A stretch of DNA of 64,000 nucleotides from assembly GCF_900113375.1 (NCBI RefSeq), contig NZ_FOPC01000011.1:6530-70529 (forward strand), read 5' to 3'. The position numbers were made by a program, and so were the translations under genes. Every line of letters begins with the position of its first letter. The first letter of the stretch is position 1. Source of the DNA: Algoriphagus hitonicola (GTDB taxonomy: Bacteria; Bacteroidota; Bacteroidia; Cytophagales; Cyclobacteriaceae). The notes under the pieces were generated by a model. That model searched no databases, was not told where the DNA came from, and saw only the letters and a list, made by a program, of their open reading frames with translations. Shown here piece by piece: positions 52,209 to 60,722 of this stretch.

Positions 52209-53345
52209 TCAATAAGTCTCCTGTACCCAACGCTCCAAAAATACATCGTTTACCTCGTAGAAGGTGTTTCCTTCAGGGTCCGTTTCCTGATAGATCATTT
52301 CCTTTTCTTGGAGGACCTGAAGGGATTTGATGACAGTCGCAGAACTCCCTAGGTTGTGTTCACTCAGAAAGGATTTTGAGGTGGGTTGATAGACTTTCCC
52401 AGCCTTTGCTATGGCAATTAATAACTTCCATTGTTGGGTACTCAATAGGTTTCTGAAATGCAGAAAGAAAGCTTCGTTCTCTTCCAAAATCTGTTGGGCA
52501 CATTTTTGCCAATCCGTCTTTTTATAGACTATTTTTGGAACTTGAACTAGCCGATTGCAGAGTAATTGCACATAATAAGTATGACCTTTAGTCCATTCAA
52601 GAATTTGGTCTGCAAGTTCGGGAGCTAAGGTTTTCTTGTGTTTTTTGAAAATATCAATAATAAAAACCCGGTATACCTTTGGATCAATTTTTTGAAGCTG
52701 AATAGGGCTTGCACTTTTAAAAAATGGGCGGGAAGGATTGGAAAACAACTCATTTAAAATAGATTGCTGACTTCCTGAAAACAGAAAATTAACATTTTGA
52801 AGCTTCTGAATGACCGATCTCAACCAGGCGTCAGTATTTTTCTCAGGATAAGCATGAATTTGCTGAAATTCATCAATCGCAATCACCATGGGCCTCTCCG
52901 AACTTTCCAGAAAATTCAAAAGATCTATAACCGGCTGCTTAGCCTCACTTACCTGAAAACTCACTTGCGGAAGCCCACTTAATTGATCAAAAGATATCAT
53001 TGGTCTGAGATTTTTGACAAAGGACCAGACTTTTTTCCCCCAACTGTCTTTTTCAGAAAATTGATGGAGTAATGCGGTACTGAGGGAATTCAGCAGTTGT
53101 TTTTCATTTTCGGTCGAAAGAATATCGATGTAAATGAAGTCCCAATTTTTTGGCATGTGCTCCGCCAAATGATGAATTAAAGCGGTTTTTCCTAGGCGTC
53201 GCTTTCCATATAATAAGCAAGATTGACCATTTGTCAGGTTTTTAAGGAGCTGATGAGTTTCTTTTTCTCGATCACAAAAATATTCCGGCCCATAATATCC
53301 TGTGGTTGGAAAGGGATTTGCAGGTGTTTTGTGACGCTTACCCAT
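52209..53345 (-). CDS. AAA+ ATPase with C-terminal winged helix (archaeal-ATPase type)
   Basis: 378 residues. The start GPEYFCDREKET is typical of the ATPase family (PF01637-like) expanded in Bacteroidota. Walker A GKRRLGKT is at residues 47-54, Walker B is MVIAIDEFQQI, and sensor-like Ser is in LFSGSQQS. The C-terminal 100 residues look like a winged-helix DNA-binding domain (WKLLIAIAKAGKVYQPTSKSF). Members are often near transposons or toxin genes; the role here is unknown. The stop lies 24 bases after the convergent HIT-fusion stop. Confidence 0.85.
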   Translation of the reverse strand: MGKRHKTPANPFPTTGYYGPEYFCDREKETHQLLKNLTNGQSCLLYGKRRLGKTALIHHLAEHMPKNWDFIYIDILSTENEKQLLNSLSTALLHQFSEKDSWGKKVWSFVKNLRPMISFDQLSGLPQVSFQVSEAKQPVIDLLNFLESSERPMVIAIDEFQQIHAYPEKNTDAWLRSVIQKLQNVNFLFSGSQQSILNELFSNPSRPFFKSASPIQLQKIDPKVYRVFIIDIFKKHKKTLAPELADQILEWTKGHTYYVQLLCNRLVQVPKIVYKKTDWQKCAQQILEENEAFFLHFRNLLSTQQWKLLIAIAKAGKVYQPTSKSFLSEHNLGSSATVIKSLQVLQEKEMIYQETDPEGNTFYEVNDVFLERWVQETY

Positions 53346-53356
53346 GGCTTTAATAT

Positions 53357-53414
53357 TAACTTACCTTTTGTTACTTACCAAAGGTAACTTACCAAAGGTA
53401 ACTTGCCAAAAGTA
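53357..53414 (-). promoter_or_regulatory. Four tandem 14-bp repeats with embedded -7 promoter elements
   Basis: Four tandem 14-bp units (consensus TAACTTACCAAAGG on the plus strand) fill 53357-53412, starting 12 bases upstream of the AAA ATPase start. On the minus strand three of the units' ends read TACCTTTG, TACCTTTG and TACTTTTG (53379-53386, 53393-53400, 53407-53414), each matching TAnnTTTG. So they form a tandem promoter-like array. They also contain inverted text (GTTAC/GTAAC) that could bind the ATPase's own winged-helix domain. Confidence 0.65.
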
Positions 53415-53487
53415 AGTTGATGAATTTTTATAAGCCATCTAAACTAGATCTATTGGGTAGGATACTATTCGAGGCTAGCAAGTGTCA

Positions 53488-53499
53488 GTCGGCAGACAG
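53488..53499. repeat. GTCGGCAGACAG palindromic text (second copy)
   Basis: Part of a short imperfect palindrome in the gap before the DoxX gene's stop; it shares 10 of 12 bases with TGTCGGAAGACAG at 1304-1316. It may be a decayed dispersed repeat. Confidence 0.3.
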
Positions 53500-53531
53500 C
53501 GACTAGGGGAAATGGTAAAGTAAAAGGGGGA

Positions 53532-53930
53532 TTAGATTCTTCGCTTTTTTCCAGTCAGACCATCAATCGAAAATTTTCCACCACCAAAAACCAATAAGCC
53601 CAAAAAGGTCAGAAAATAGAGTAAAGGCAGCTCTTTTCTTCCAAAAGGATCATCTATATGCGCATAGAAAGCCGCAGTCAGCATAGTGATCATTAGCGGG
53701 ATGGTTGCCAATCGAACCTTAAACCCAACCATAATCAATACCGAGCAAATCACCTCTGCAAAAATCGCCAAGCCCAAGGATACTGTAGGCCCTAAGCCAA
53801 AAGGATCTGCAAACTTAACTTCGTCTGCCATGATTCGCTCAATTTTGGGAATGCCGTGGGTGAGCATCATTCCGCCGGCACCCAAGCGGATAATTAAGAG
53901 AACTAGATTTTTTTCAAAGGATCTTCTCAT
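53532..53930 (-). CDS. DoxX family membrane protein
   Basis: 132 residues with four transmembrane helices. The N-terminal segment LLIIRLGAGGMMLTHGIPKI and FGLGPTVSLGLAIFAEV match the DoxX pattern of an Arg/His-Gly-rich first helix and a conserved Glu in the second. DoxX proteins are membrane proteins linked to redox or thiosulfate metabolism in some bacteria; many have no known role. It is a single gene with a candidate -7 element upstream. Confidence 0.9.
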   Translation of the reverse strand: MRRSFEKNLVLLIIRLGAGGMMLTHGIPKIERIMADEVKFADPFGLGPTVSLGLAIFAEVICSVLIMVGFKVRLATIPLMITMLTAAFYAHIDDPFGRKELPLLYFLTFLGLLVFGGGKFSIDGLTGKKRRI

Positions 53931-53969
53931 GTTAAGGGAAACTTAGGGGTGATCGAAATGTATTATATT

Positions 53970-53977
53970 CAAAAATA
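53970..53977 (-). promoter_or_regulatory. Candidate -7 element for the DoxX gene
   Basis: On the minus strand it reads TATTTTTG, matching TAnnTTTG, 40 bases before the start. No -33 TTG at correct spacing is seen. Confidence 0.35.
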
Positions 53978-54135
53978 ATGGAGTTAAGATTAGCTAAAAG
54001 TTAAATTTTATTGGGTTCTGAATATTCGGGATAATTGGTTTTGAGCGGTTGTTTGGCCAAAGGGGTTTTAATTTATCTTTTCACTGAATTCAGATGTGAT
54101 TTTTAATGCCTTGAAACTACAATGCTTGGGCAATG

Positions 54136-55383
54136 TCAAGCAAACCTCCCGACCTCAAATCCTCCGATCTCGATTGTCGTGTCTTTTTGCTGATGCAATT
54201 CCGCCAATAGTTTGCCTGTGGCCGGAGCCATGGAAATACCCATCATGGAATGCCCGCTTCCCACCAAAACATTGGAATAACCTGGAGCAAAGCCGATGTA
54301 GGGCATTCCATCCGGTGAACAGGGTCTCAAGCCTTTCCAGATTTCGGATTCTTTGGGAAATTTGGATTGAAAGTCAGGATAATAGCGATTGATGGATTCG
54401 AAAATGCCTTGAACTCTTTTCATATCGATTTTTTGATTGGTACCGGCGATTTCCATCGTGCCGCCGAAACGAATATGTTTTCCATAGGGACTGACGGCTA
54501 CTTTCATCTCGGTTAGGATGCTTGCTTGCTTGATTTCGGGTTGATTTTGCTGCAGAAAAGAATAGCCCTTTCCTCCCATCATGGGAAGGGTAAACCCGAG
54601 TTTTTTGGCTAGTTCCCCAGACCAAGAACCCCCGCAAAGCAAGACTTTTTCAGCCTCAATTTTACCGGTGTCCGTCAAGACAGCCTGAACTTTACCTTCC
54701 GACTTTTCAAAGCCCAACACCTGGGTTTCGGTCAGAAATTTTACTCCCTTTGCTTCCAGGTATTTTTTCAAGAAGCTGTATAAAGCACCCGGGTCCAAGT
54801 GGGCATCACCCGGAAAAAGGACTGCGCCTTTGGCTTTGACTTCCAGATTGGGCTCCACCTTTCGAATATCTTCAGGACTTAGGATTTCCGCCTCCAAGCC
54901 GTGCTTTCGAGCCAAATTTGCAAATTCGATCTCCTCTTTTTCCATGGCATCTGTCTGATATACCATCATCAAACCTTTATCCTGAAATGCCAAGGCAGCC
55001 TCGGGATGAGTTTCGCGAAATTCTAGGTAAAGCGACTTGGAAAGTAAACTGATGTTTTTTAGAAAGGGAATGGCCTTTTCGACTTGCTTTTGATTGGCGG
55101 ATTTAAAAAAAAGCAGACTCCACTGCAGAAGCTTATAATCGAAGCGAGGATGGATGTAAAAAGGGCTTTTCGAAGAGAACATCCAGGAAATACCTTTCGC
55201 AATCATGCCGGGAGCAGCTAGCGGGATAATATGACTGGGCACAATCATTCCCGCATTGCCCGTGGAGCAGTTGTCCTTAAGGTCTGTGCGGTCAATAATA
55301 GCTATTTCAATTCCTTCTTTTTGAAGAAAATAGGCTGTGAATAATCCCACAATGCCACCGCCGATGATAAGAGTTGATTTCAT
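54136..55383 (-). CDS. FAD-dependent D-amino-acid/cis-4-hydroxy-D-proline dehydrogenase
   Basis: 415 residues. The N-terminal dinucleotide-binding motif GGGIVGLFTAYFL is at residues 7-19. The family is DAO/DadA-like: late motifs RFGGTMEIAG and GLRPCSPDGMPYIGF support it. In hydroxyproline catabolism such an enzyme oxidises cis-4-hydroxy-D-proline to 1-pyrroline-4-hydroxy-2-carboxylate. Its place at the end of the epimerase-dehydrogenase-deaminase group supports that substrate over general D-alanine oxidation. There is no membrane segment. Confidence 0.87.
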   Translation of the reverse strand: MKSTLIIGGGIVGLFTAYFLQKEGIEIAIIDRTDLKDNCSTGNAGMIVPSHIIPLAAPGMIAKGISWMFSSKSPFYIHPRFDYKLLQWSLLFFKSANQKQVEKAIPFLKNISLLSKSLYLEFRETHPEAALAFQDKGLMMVYQTDAMEKEEIEFANLARKHGLEAEILSPEDIRKVEPNLEVKAKGAVLFPGDAHLDPGALYSFLKKYLEAKGVKFLTETQVLGFEKSEGKVQAVLTDTGKIEAEKVLLCGGSWSGELAKKLGFTLPMMGGKGYSFLQQNQPEIKQASILTEMKVAVSPYGKHIRFGGTMEIAGTNQKIDMKRVQGIFESINRYYPDFQSKFPKESEIWKGLRPCSPDGMPYIGFAPGYSNVLVGSGHSMMGISMAPATGKLLAELHQQKDTTIEIGGFEVGRFA

Positions 55384-55458
55384 AAATAGAGGCTAGATAC
55401 TAGATACAAGAAGCAAGACCAGAGAAAGTCTAATCTCTTGGTTCTTCTGTCTTGACTC

Positions 55459-56463
55459 TTAAATAACTTGGAATCCATGTACATACGGATCATCATCATC
55501 CAAAATAATGGTATTGTATCCGTAGACTTTGGCCCAACCTTCGATGCTGGGAATGATTGCGGGTTTACCTGCGATTTCGGTTATTTCCTCGATTCTTCCG
55601 ATAAATTTTGATCCGATAAAGCTCTCGTGGATAAACTCATCCCCCGGTTTTAACTTGCCTTGCGCAAACCACTGCGCCATACGTGCCGAGGTTCCTGTCC
55701 CGCAAGGTGAGCGGTCGATGGCTTTGTCTCCGTAGAAGACCGCATTTCTCGCCGTGCTGCTTTCATCCAGGGTTTTTCCAGTCCACATGACATGGGAAAG
55801 CCCCCGAATGCGTTCATGCTCGGGATGAACAAAGTCGTAACGTTCGTTCATTTTTGCCCGGAGATTTCTGGCCATAGAGATGAGTTGCTCGGCTTTGTAA
55901 TGCTCCAATCCGGGAAAATTCTCCTGCGGATCCACAATGCAGTAGAAGTTGCCTCCGTAGGCCACATCGACGGTCAATTTTCCCAGTTCTTCGATTTCGA
56001 TTTCAAGTTTTTCGGCTGCCAAATAGCTTTTGACATTGGTCAGTTTTACGGATTTGACCTTTTTACCTTCCTGTTTGTATTCTACCAAAACTAATCCTGC
56101 CGGCGCTTCCATTCGTAGAAATCCAGGCGTTTTGGGATGAATCAGGCCTTCTTCAATGGCAATGGTAATCGTGCCGATCGTGCCGTGACCGCACATAGGA
56201 AGGCAACCGGAAGTTTCGATAAAAAGGACTGCAAAGTCATTTTGAGGATCGTGTGGCGGAAAGAGCATGGAACCGGACATCATATCATGACCCCGTGGTT
56301 CAAACATCAGCCCGGTTCGGATCCAATCCAGATTTTCCAGAAAATACTGGCGTTTTTCCAGCATATTGTTCCCCTTGAGAAAAGGAACGCCTCCGGAAAC
56401 TACCCGAACGGGATTGCCGCAGGTATGAGCATCAATGCAACTAAAGGTGTGGCGAGAAGGCAT
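55459..56463 (-). CDS. 4-hydroxyproline 2-epimerase
   Basis: 334 residues of the proline racemase family. The two catalytic cysteines are Cys91 (MCGHGTIG) and Cys254 (DRSPCGTGTSA), so it is a racemase/epimerase and not a trans-3-hydroxyproline dehydratase, which would have Ser or Thr in place of the first Cys. It converts trans-4-hydroxy-L-proline to cis-4-hydroxy-D-proline. It is co-directional with the dehydrogenase, deaminase and aldehyde dehydrogenase of the same pathway. Confidence 0.92.
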   Translation of the reverse strand: MPSRHTFSCIDAHTCGNPVRVVSGGVPFLKGNNMLEKRQYFLENLDWIRTGLMFEPRGHDMMSGSMLFPPHDPQNDFAVLFIETSGCLPMCGHGTIGTITIAIEEGLIHPKTPGFLRMEAPAGLVLVEYKQEGKKVKSVKLTNVKSYLAAEKLEIEIEELGKLTVDVAYGGNFYCIVDPQENFPGLEHYKAEQLISMARNLRAKMNERYDFVHPEHERIRGLSHVMWTGKTLDESSTARNAVFYGDKAIDRSPCGTGTSARMAQWFAQGKLKPGDEFIHESFIGSKFIGRIEEITEIAGKPAIIPSIEGWAKVYGYNTIILDDDDPYVHGFQVI

Positions 56464-56553
56464 TTAGATTTGAAATTCTAGATGTGAGATTTGAAATTGA
56501 GGAAAAAGGGGAAAAGAATTGGCAAATATGAGATGTGCTTTACCATGCGTAAA

Positions 56554-57999
56554 TCACTTTTTCCACTCTCCATCTACCATCCTCCAAATTCCCAGCGGAT
56601 TATCGTTTCGCAAGGCATCGGGTAGCAGTTCATCGGGCATATCCTGAAAGGCTATGGGGCGGGCAAAACGCTTGATGGCATAAGCCCCGACCGAGGTACT
56701 TCTTGCGTCCGTGGTCGATGGATAAGGGCCACCGTGCTGCATGGCATTTCCTACTTCCACGCCGGTTGGAACGCCTTTGAAAAGCAATCTGCCGCATTTT
56801 TCTTCCAATAAATTGATGAAGTAAAGCTGATTTTGGAGTTCTTCATGCTCTGCCCAAACGGTAATGGTCAATTGCCCGTGAAGATGCTTTGCAATCTCCT
56901 GTAATTCCTCCTCATTTTGATATACGACCATCATGGCAAAAGCTCCAAAGACCTCTTTTTGGAAAATATGATCATTCAACCAATCGCTTGCTTTGATTTC
57001 TGCCAAAGCGGTACTTCCATTGATCAGATGCTGCGGATCGGCCACTTTTACCCAACGGAGTTCTTCGCGGGATTGAAGCAATTGAAGGGAATTGTAATAG
57101 GCTTCTGCGATTCCCGGATGAAGCATGGGTGCTGAGGCAATATCATTGAACTCGTCCGAGATGGCCTTTTCAAATGCTGCTGCTTGCGCTTTAGGGACGA
57201 AAATCAAACCCGGATTGGTGCAAAATTGACCCACACCCAAGGTCAGTGAACCGACAAATGCTTTGGCTAAGGCATCATTTTCCTTTTTCAATTTCTCCGG
57301 AAAGCAAAAGATAGGATTGACCGAACCCATTTCGGCATAGACCGGAATAGGCTCTTCTCGTTGGTTGGCTAAATCAAAAAGGGCTTTGCCACCGGTATGC
57401 GAACCGGTAAAAGCCAGGGCTTTTGCCAGTGGGTGCTTGACGAGCGCCTGTCCTTCTGAAATACCTCCCTCGACATGGGTAAAAAGAGCTGATGGTAATC
57501 CGGCTTTTAAAATCGCCTGATGGATACAATCTGCTACTTTATGAGAAGTCTTGGGATGGGCAGGGTGAGCCTTGTAAATCACGGGACAGCCTGCCGCCAA
57601 AGCAGAAATGGTATCTCCTCCTGCAGTGGAAAATGCCAATGGGAAATTACTCGCCCCAAAAACAACTACCGGACCCAAAGGCGTCAAAAATCGTCTGATG
57701 TCTGCCCGAGGTAGTGGTGTGCGGTTGGGCAAGGCTGGATCAATGGTTGCTTCTACCCAAGATCCTTCTTTGATCAGGTTGGCAAAAAGGCGAACCTGGC
57801 CGATGGTACGACCCAATTCCCCATTGATTCGACCATCCGGAAGGTTGGATTCTTCTACAGCAAGAGGAACGATCTCCGCCCGGTTTTCTTCAAGGATTTC
57901 TGCCAAACCTTCCAAGAATTCACCTTTTTCTTTTCCCGGAAGGTTTTTGTAAAAAAGAAAGGCTTCTTGGGCTGCGTTGAAAATTTGGTCTAGGTTCAT
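56554..57999 (-). CDS. 2,5-dioxovalerate (alpha-ketoglutarate semialdehyde) dehydrogenase
   Basis: 481 residues of the aldehyde dehydrogenase superfamily. The catalytic Cys is in GQFCTNPG (near residue 255-262), the activating Glu in AEMGSVNP, and the FGASNFPLAFS and FTGSHTGGKAL segments bind the NADP cofactor. The pattern fits the semialdehyde dehydrogenase (KGSADH III) type found in hydroxyproline clusters. It oxidises 2-oxoglutarate semialdehyde to 2-oxoglutarate. Confidence 0.9.
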   Translation of the reverse strand: MNLDQIFNAAQEAFLFYKNLPGKEKGEFLEGLAEILEENRAEIVPLAVEESNLPDGRINGELGRTIGQVRLFANLIKEGSWVEATIDPALPNRTPLPRADIRRFLTPLGPVVVFGASNFPLAFSTAGGDTISALAAGCPVIYKAHPAHPKTSHKVADCIHQAILKAGLPSALFTHVEGGISEGQALVKHPLAKALAFTGSHTGGKALFDLANQREEPIPVYAEMGSVNPIFCFPEKLKKENDALAKAFVGSLTLGVGQFCTNPGLIFVPKAQAAAFEKAISDEFNDIASAPMLHPGIAEAYYNSLQLLQSREELRWVKVADPQHLINGSTALAEIKASDWLNDHIFQKEVFGAFAMMVVYQNEEELQEIAKHLHGQLTITVWAEHEELQNQLYFINLLEEKCGRLLFKGVPTGVEVGNAMQHGGPYPSTTDARSTSVGAYAIKRFARPIAFQDMPDELLPDALRNDNPLGIWRMVDGEWKK

Positions 58000-58023
58000 G
58001 GTATTGGAAATTGAAAGATTATA

Positions 58024-58163
58024 AAATTAGAATATGATGGAAGACTGGAGACCGGAGTTTGCTTAAATTGACCTTTAAAGCTGATTTTAAGCCGTTTATT
58101 TCCTTACTGGCAAAGAAGCGAGTAATCAGAAATTAGAATATGACGGAATTCTGGAGACCGGAG
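58024..58163. repeat. 34-bp imperfect direct repeat in the hydroxyproline cluster
   Basis: Two copies (58024-58057 and 58130-58163) start AAATTAGAATATGA and end CTGGAGACCGGAG, with 31 of 34 bases identical. They lie in the 186-bp gap between the aldehyde dehydrogenase start and the deaminase stop. The GACCGGAGACC text looks like an intergenic repeat. There is no sign of a T-run terminator. Confidence 0.6.
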
Positions 58164-58185
58164 ACCGAACCGTCTTCCCACATTC

Positions 58186-59076
58186 TTACAATTTCGGTCT
58201 TTTTGCTAAGCCTTCCACGATAATTTGCTCAATTCTTTCCCGCTCTTCTCCGATTAGGGTTAATCTTGGAGCTCTGACATGTTCAGAACCGATTCCACAG
58301 TGTTGCTCGGCCAGTTTGATGTATTGGACCAATTTGGGATGAATGTCCAATTCGAGCAAAGGCAAAAACCAACGGTAGATTTCCCGGGCTTTTTCTATTT
58401 TGCCCTCCTGCACTAAATTGTAAATGGTGACAGTTTCCTTAGGAAAAGCACAGACTAGGCCCGCTACCCAACCGACTGCACCCATGAGTAATTCCTCCAA
58501 GGCCAGGGTATCTACGCCGCAGAGAATCTGGAATCGATCCCCAAAGCGGTTGATCATGCGAGTCACGTTGGATATGTCACGCGTCGATTCTTTGATGGCC
58601 TGAATGTTTTCGCATTCGGCCAGTTCGGCAAACATATCCACGGTCACCAGGGTCTTGTAGTCCACCGGATTATTATAAATCATGATGGGGAGTGGGGTAG
58701 AATTAGCCACCGTTTTGAAGTAGGTGACCACCTCCCGTGCATCGGCAGCATAGCGCATCGGAGGCAGGATCATCAGCCCGGAGGCACCGAGTTCTTCGGC
58801 TTTCTGTGCCCAAAAAAGTGCATCCTTAGTTGCTCCTTCGGCAATATTCAAGATCACGGGTACTTTACCGTCAAGGTAGTTGACCGCCTCCCGGGTCAAG
58901 GTGATTTTTTCTTCTTGGGAAAGTACGGAGCTTTCGCCCAAAGTACCTCCGAGAATGATTCCGTGAACCCCAGATTCCAGTTGAAAGTCCAGATTTTTAA
59001 AAAACAGGTCCATATTCAAACTTCCGTCCGCGTGAAATTTCGTGGTAACTGCCGGGAATACGCCTTTCCAATTCAT
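58186..59076 (-). CDS. 1-pyrroline-4-hydroxy-2-carboxylate deaminase (DHDPS superfamily)
   Basis: 296 residues, the usual length of dihydrodipicolinate-synthase-like (beta/alpha)8 lyases. The Schiff-base Lys lies in QAIKESTRD and the catalytic Tyr in MIYNNPVDY. The start MNWKGVFPAVTTKF is typical. In this context it should deaminate 1-pyrroline-4-hydroxy-2-carboxylate to 2-oxoglutarate semialdehyde. True DapA is unlikely because its neighbours are all hydroxyproline-degradation enzymes. Confidence 0.9.
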   Translation of the reverse strand: MNWKGVFPAVTTKFHADGSLNMDLFFKNLDFQLESGVHGIILGGTLGESSVLSQEEKITLTREAVNYLDGKVPVILNIAEGATKDALFWAQKAEELGASGLMILPPMRYAADAREVVTYFKTVANSTPLPIMIYNNPVDYKTLVTVDMFAELAECENIQAIKESTRDISNVTRMINRFGDRFQILCGVDTLALEELLMGAVGWVAGLVCAFPKETVTIYNLVQEGKIEKAREIYRWFLPLLELDIHPKLVQYIKLAEQHCGIGSEHVRAPRLTLIGEERERIEQIIVEGLAKRPKL

Positions 59077-59091
59077 AGTTTTTGAGTTTAT

Positions 59092-59107
59092 CGGCTTGAG
59101 TCAGCCG
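59092..59107. promoter_or_regulatory. Inverted repeat CGGCT/AGCCG in the divergent gap
   Basis: CGGCT and AGCCG arms with a 6-bp spacer lie 16 bases upstream of the deaminase start, close to where the minus-strand promoter should be. It is a candidate operator for the AraC regulator, but AraC sites are usually direct repeats. Confidence 0.3.
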
Positions 59108-59120
59108 GTTGATAATCATT

Positions 59121-59128
59121 CAAAAGTA
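59121..59128 (-). promoter_or_regulatory. Candidate -7 element for the hydroxyproline operon
   Basis: On the minus strand it reads TACTTTTG, matching TAnnTTTG, 45 bases before the deaminase start. No -33 TTG at correct spacing is visible; activation by the divergent AraC regulator could compensate for that. Confidence 0.35.
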
Positions 59129-59237
59129 GGCCTATGACCGTTGGATTTCTATCACAGGATTAATTCATTTTGATACAATATTGATCAGTTTGAGTGGCCG
59201 GGAATTTATTTCGGTGAATTTTATATTAATTTAGAGC

Positions 59238-60104
59238 ATGGCAAAGATTATTTCCTTTCAAGTTCCCAAATCCCAAAAGGAATTTGTCCGGTATCAGGAG
59301 GACAGGGGGCGATACTTTTATGACAAACTGCATCAGCATCCGCAGCTGCAATTGACCGTGATCGTGGAGGGAAGAGGGCAGTTTTTAAGTGGGGATTATG
59401 TTGGGCGTTTTTCAGCGGGAGATGTGTTTTTTCTAGGAGCCAATGTACCTCATGTATTCCGAAGTGATCCGGAATATTTTGAGGAAACTACTTCCCTCAA
59501 TTCCGCGGGAAATACGGTTTTTTTCGACTTTGCTGCTTTGGAGCGGGCTATTGAAGAGCTGGATGAGTTGTTCTCCTTACAGAAGTTTCATGAATATGCA
59601 GGGCTTTGCTTTCAGGTATCAGGATTGACTCAGGAGAGAATTTTGGAACTCATGGAGGAGTTTGGGGAGTCGGAGGGCTTGCATCGTTTTCAGCTGGCGA
59701 TTCAGTTTTTGAATTTTTTGGAAAAGGCCGGTGATGACCTCAAGCAGCTCAATCATGCAGGAGTGATGCAGGGACTGTCGGAAAAAGACGGGAGTAGGAT
59801 GAATCAGGTGATGCAGTATTTATTGGCGCATCGATTTGAGAAGATTAGCTTGGAGGAAACTGCCGCTGGGGCCAATCTTTCGAAAGAGGCATTTTGCCGG
59901 TTTTTTAAAATGCGTACGCGCAAGACCTTCACTCAATACCTTGTGCAGCTTCGGATCAATGAAGCCCAGAAATTGCTACAGGAAACGGATTTGGGGATTT
60001 CTGAGATTGCTTACCGGGTGGGGTTTGAAAATCTTTCCTATTTCAACCGAACTTTTAAAAACCTCACGGGTTTGACGCCAAGGGATTTTAAGCAACTAGC
60101 GTAA
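59238..60104 (+). CDS. AraC-family transcriptional regulator of the hydroxyproline cluster
   Basis: 288 residues. The N-terminal cupin-like domain (FYDKLHQHPQLQLTVIVEG and GDVFFLGANVPHVF) probably binds the ligand. The C-terminal AraC domain has two helix-turn-helix units: EKISLEETAAGANLSKEAFCR and LGISEIAYRVGFENLSYF. It is divergent from the deaminase gene, sharing a 161-bp gap, so it most likely controls the operon (inducer inferred to be hydroxyproline). Its stop overlaps the convergent AbiEii-type gene by 9 bases. Confidence 0.92.
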   Translation: MAKIISFQVPKSQKEFVRYQEDRGRYFYDKLHQHPQLQLTVIVEGRGQFLSGDYVGRFSAGDVFFLGANVPHVFRSDPEYFEETTSLNSAGNTVFFDFAALERAIEELDELFSLQKFHEYAGLCFQVSGLTQERILELMEEFGESEGLHRFQLAIQFLNFLEKAGDDLKQLNHAGVMQGLSEKDGSRMNQVMQYLLAHRFEKISLEETAAGANLSKEAFCRFFKMRTRKTFTQYLVQLRINEAQKLLQETDLGISEIAYRVGFENLSYFNRTFKNLTGLTPRDFKQLA

Positions 60105-60722
60105 ATATTCGGAGACTTTTTCTCGAATTGTCTTTTTGATGCCATCCCAAGTTTGGTCTTTGAGACTTACCGGATCCTCATCTTCTTCAGCATCTTGGAA
60201 ATAAATCATCACCTGAGGTATTGAGATCAGGAGATTTTGCGTGCTGTACTTTTCTTTATGATTCTGGATAAAATCAACTACAGAATAGTACTGAAGCAAT
60301 TCGGCGATGTCCCAAAAATCTTTCTTTTTTCCCCTGCCCAAAATCGCCTGGATTTTCATCGCCATGATGTCTTGATCTGAAAAAAAGCGAATATCCTCAA
60401 TGTTCTCCAGAGGCTTGATTAACGGGTGAGGATGTTTAACAAGGTCTACCTTGATTTTATCAATAAAGCAAAAAATCCCGATTGGAGGTGGGTTAGTTCT
60501 TATTAGAAGCCTATTTCCAAAATGATCAGTTAATTTTTTGATTAATAAACTATTTTCAAATTTTTTAGGGGAAAATAATTCAAGGTCAACTGAAAGTCGA
60601 TGGCCTAATTTTAATGATAAAGCAGTCCCCCCAACCAATCCGAAATCTTCAAGAGCAGGAAGTGAAAAGAGTTCATTTAATAAGGAAAGAGTTCCGGGTT
60701 CGACTGTCTGAGTTTGTAACAT
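60096..60722 (-). CDS. AbiEii/AbiGii-type nucleotidyltransferase toxin
   Basis: 208 residues. The nucleotidyltransferase motif LVGGTALSLKLGHRLSVDLELF lies at residues 29-50 in pieces (GGT at 31-33, Asp46, Glu48), and the later Lys-Asp motif is GRGKKKDFWDIAEL. It is the catalytic half of a type IV toxin-antitoxin pair; related toxins (AbiEii, MenT) add nucleotides to tRNA. Its start overlaps the upstream antitoxin-like gene by 46 bases, so the two are co-translated. Confidence 0.88.
   Translation of the reverse strand: MLQTQTVEPGTLSLLNELFSLPALEDFGLVGGTALSLKLGHRLSVDLELFSPKKFENSLLIKKLTDHFGNRLLIRTNPPPIGIFCFIDKIKVDLVKHPHPLIKPLENIEDIRFFSDQDIMAMKIQAILGRGKKKDFWDIAELLQYYSVVDFIQNHKEKYSTQNLLISIPQVMIYFQDAEEDEDPVSLKDQTWDGIKKTIREKVSEYLR

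Noticed and set aside
53357-53412. A CRISPR array
   Set aside because: The 14-bp units are contiguous without spacers and no cas genes are present.
55459-56463. trans-3-hydroxy-L-proline dehydratase
   Set aside because: That enzyme has Ser or Thr in place of the first catalytic Cys; both Cys91 and Cys254 are present here.
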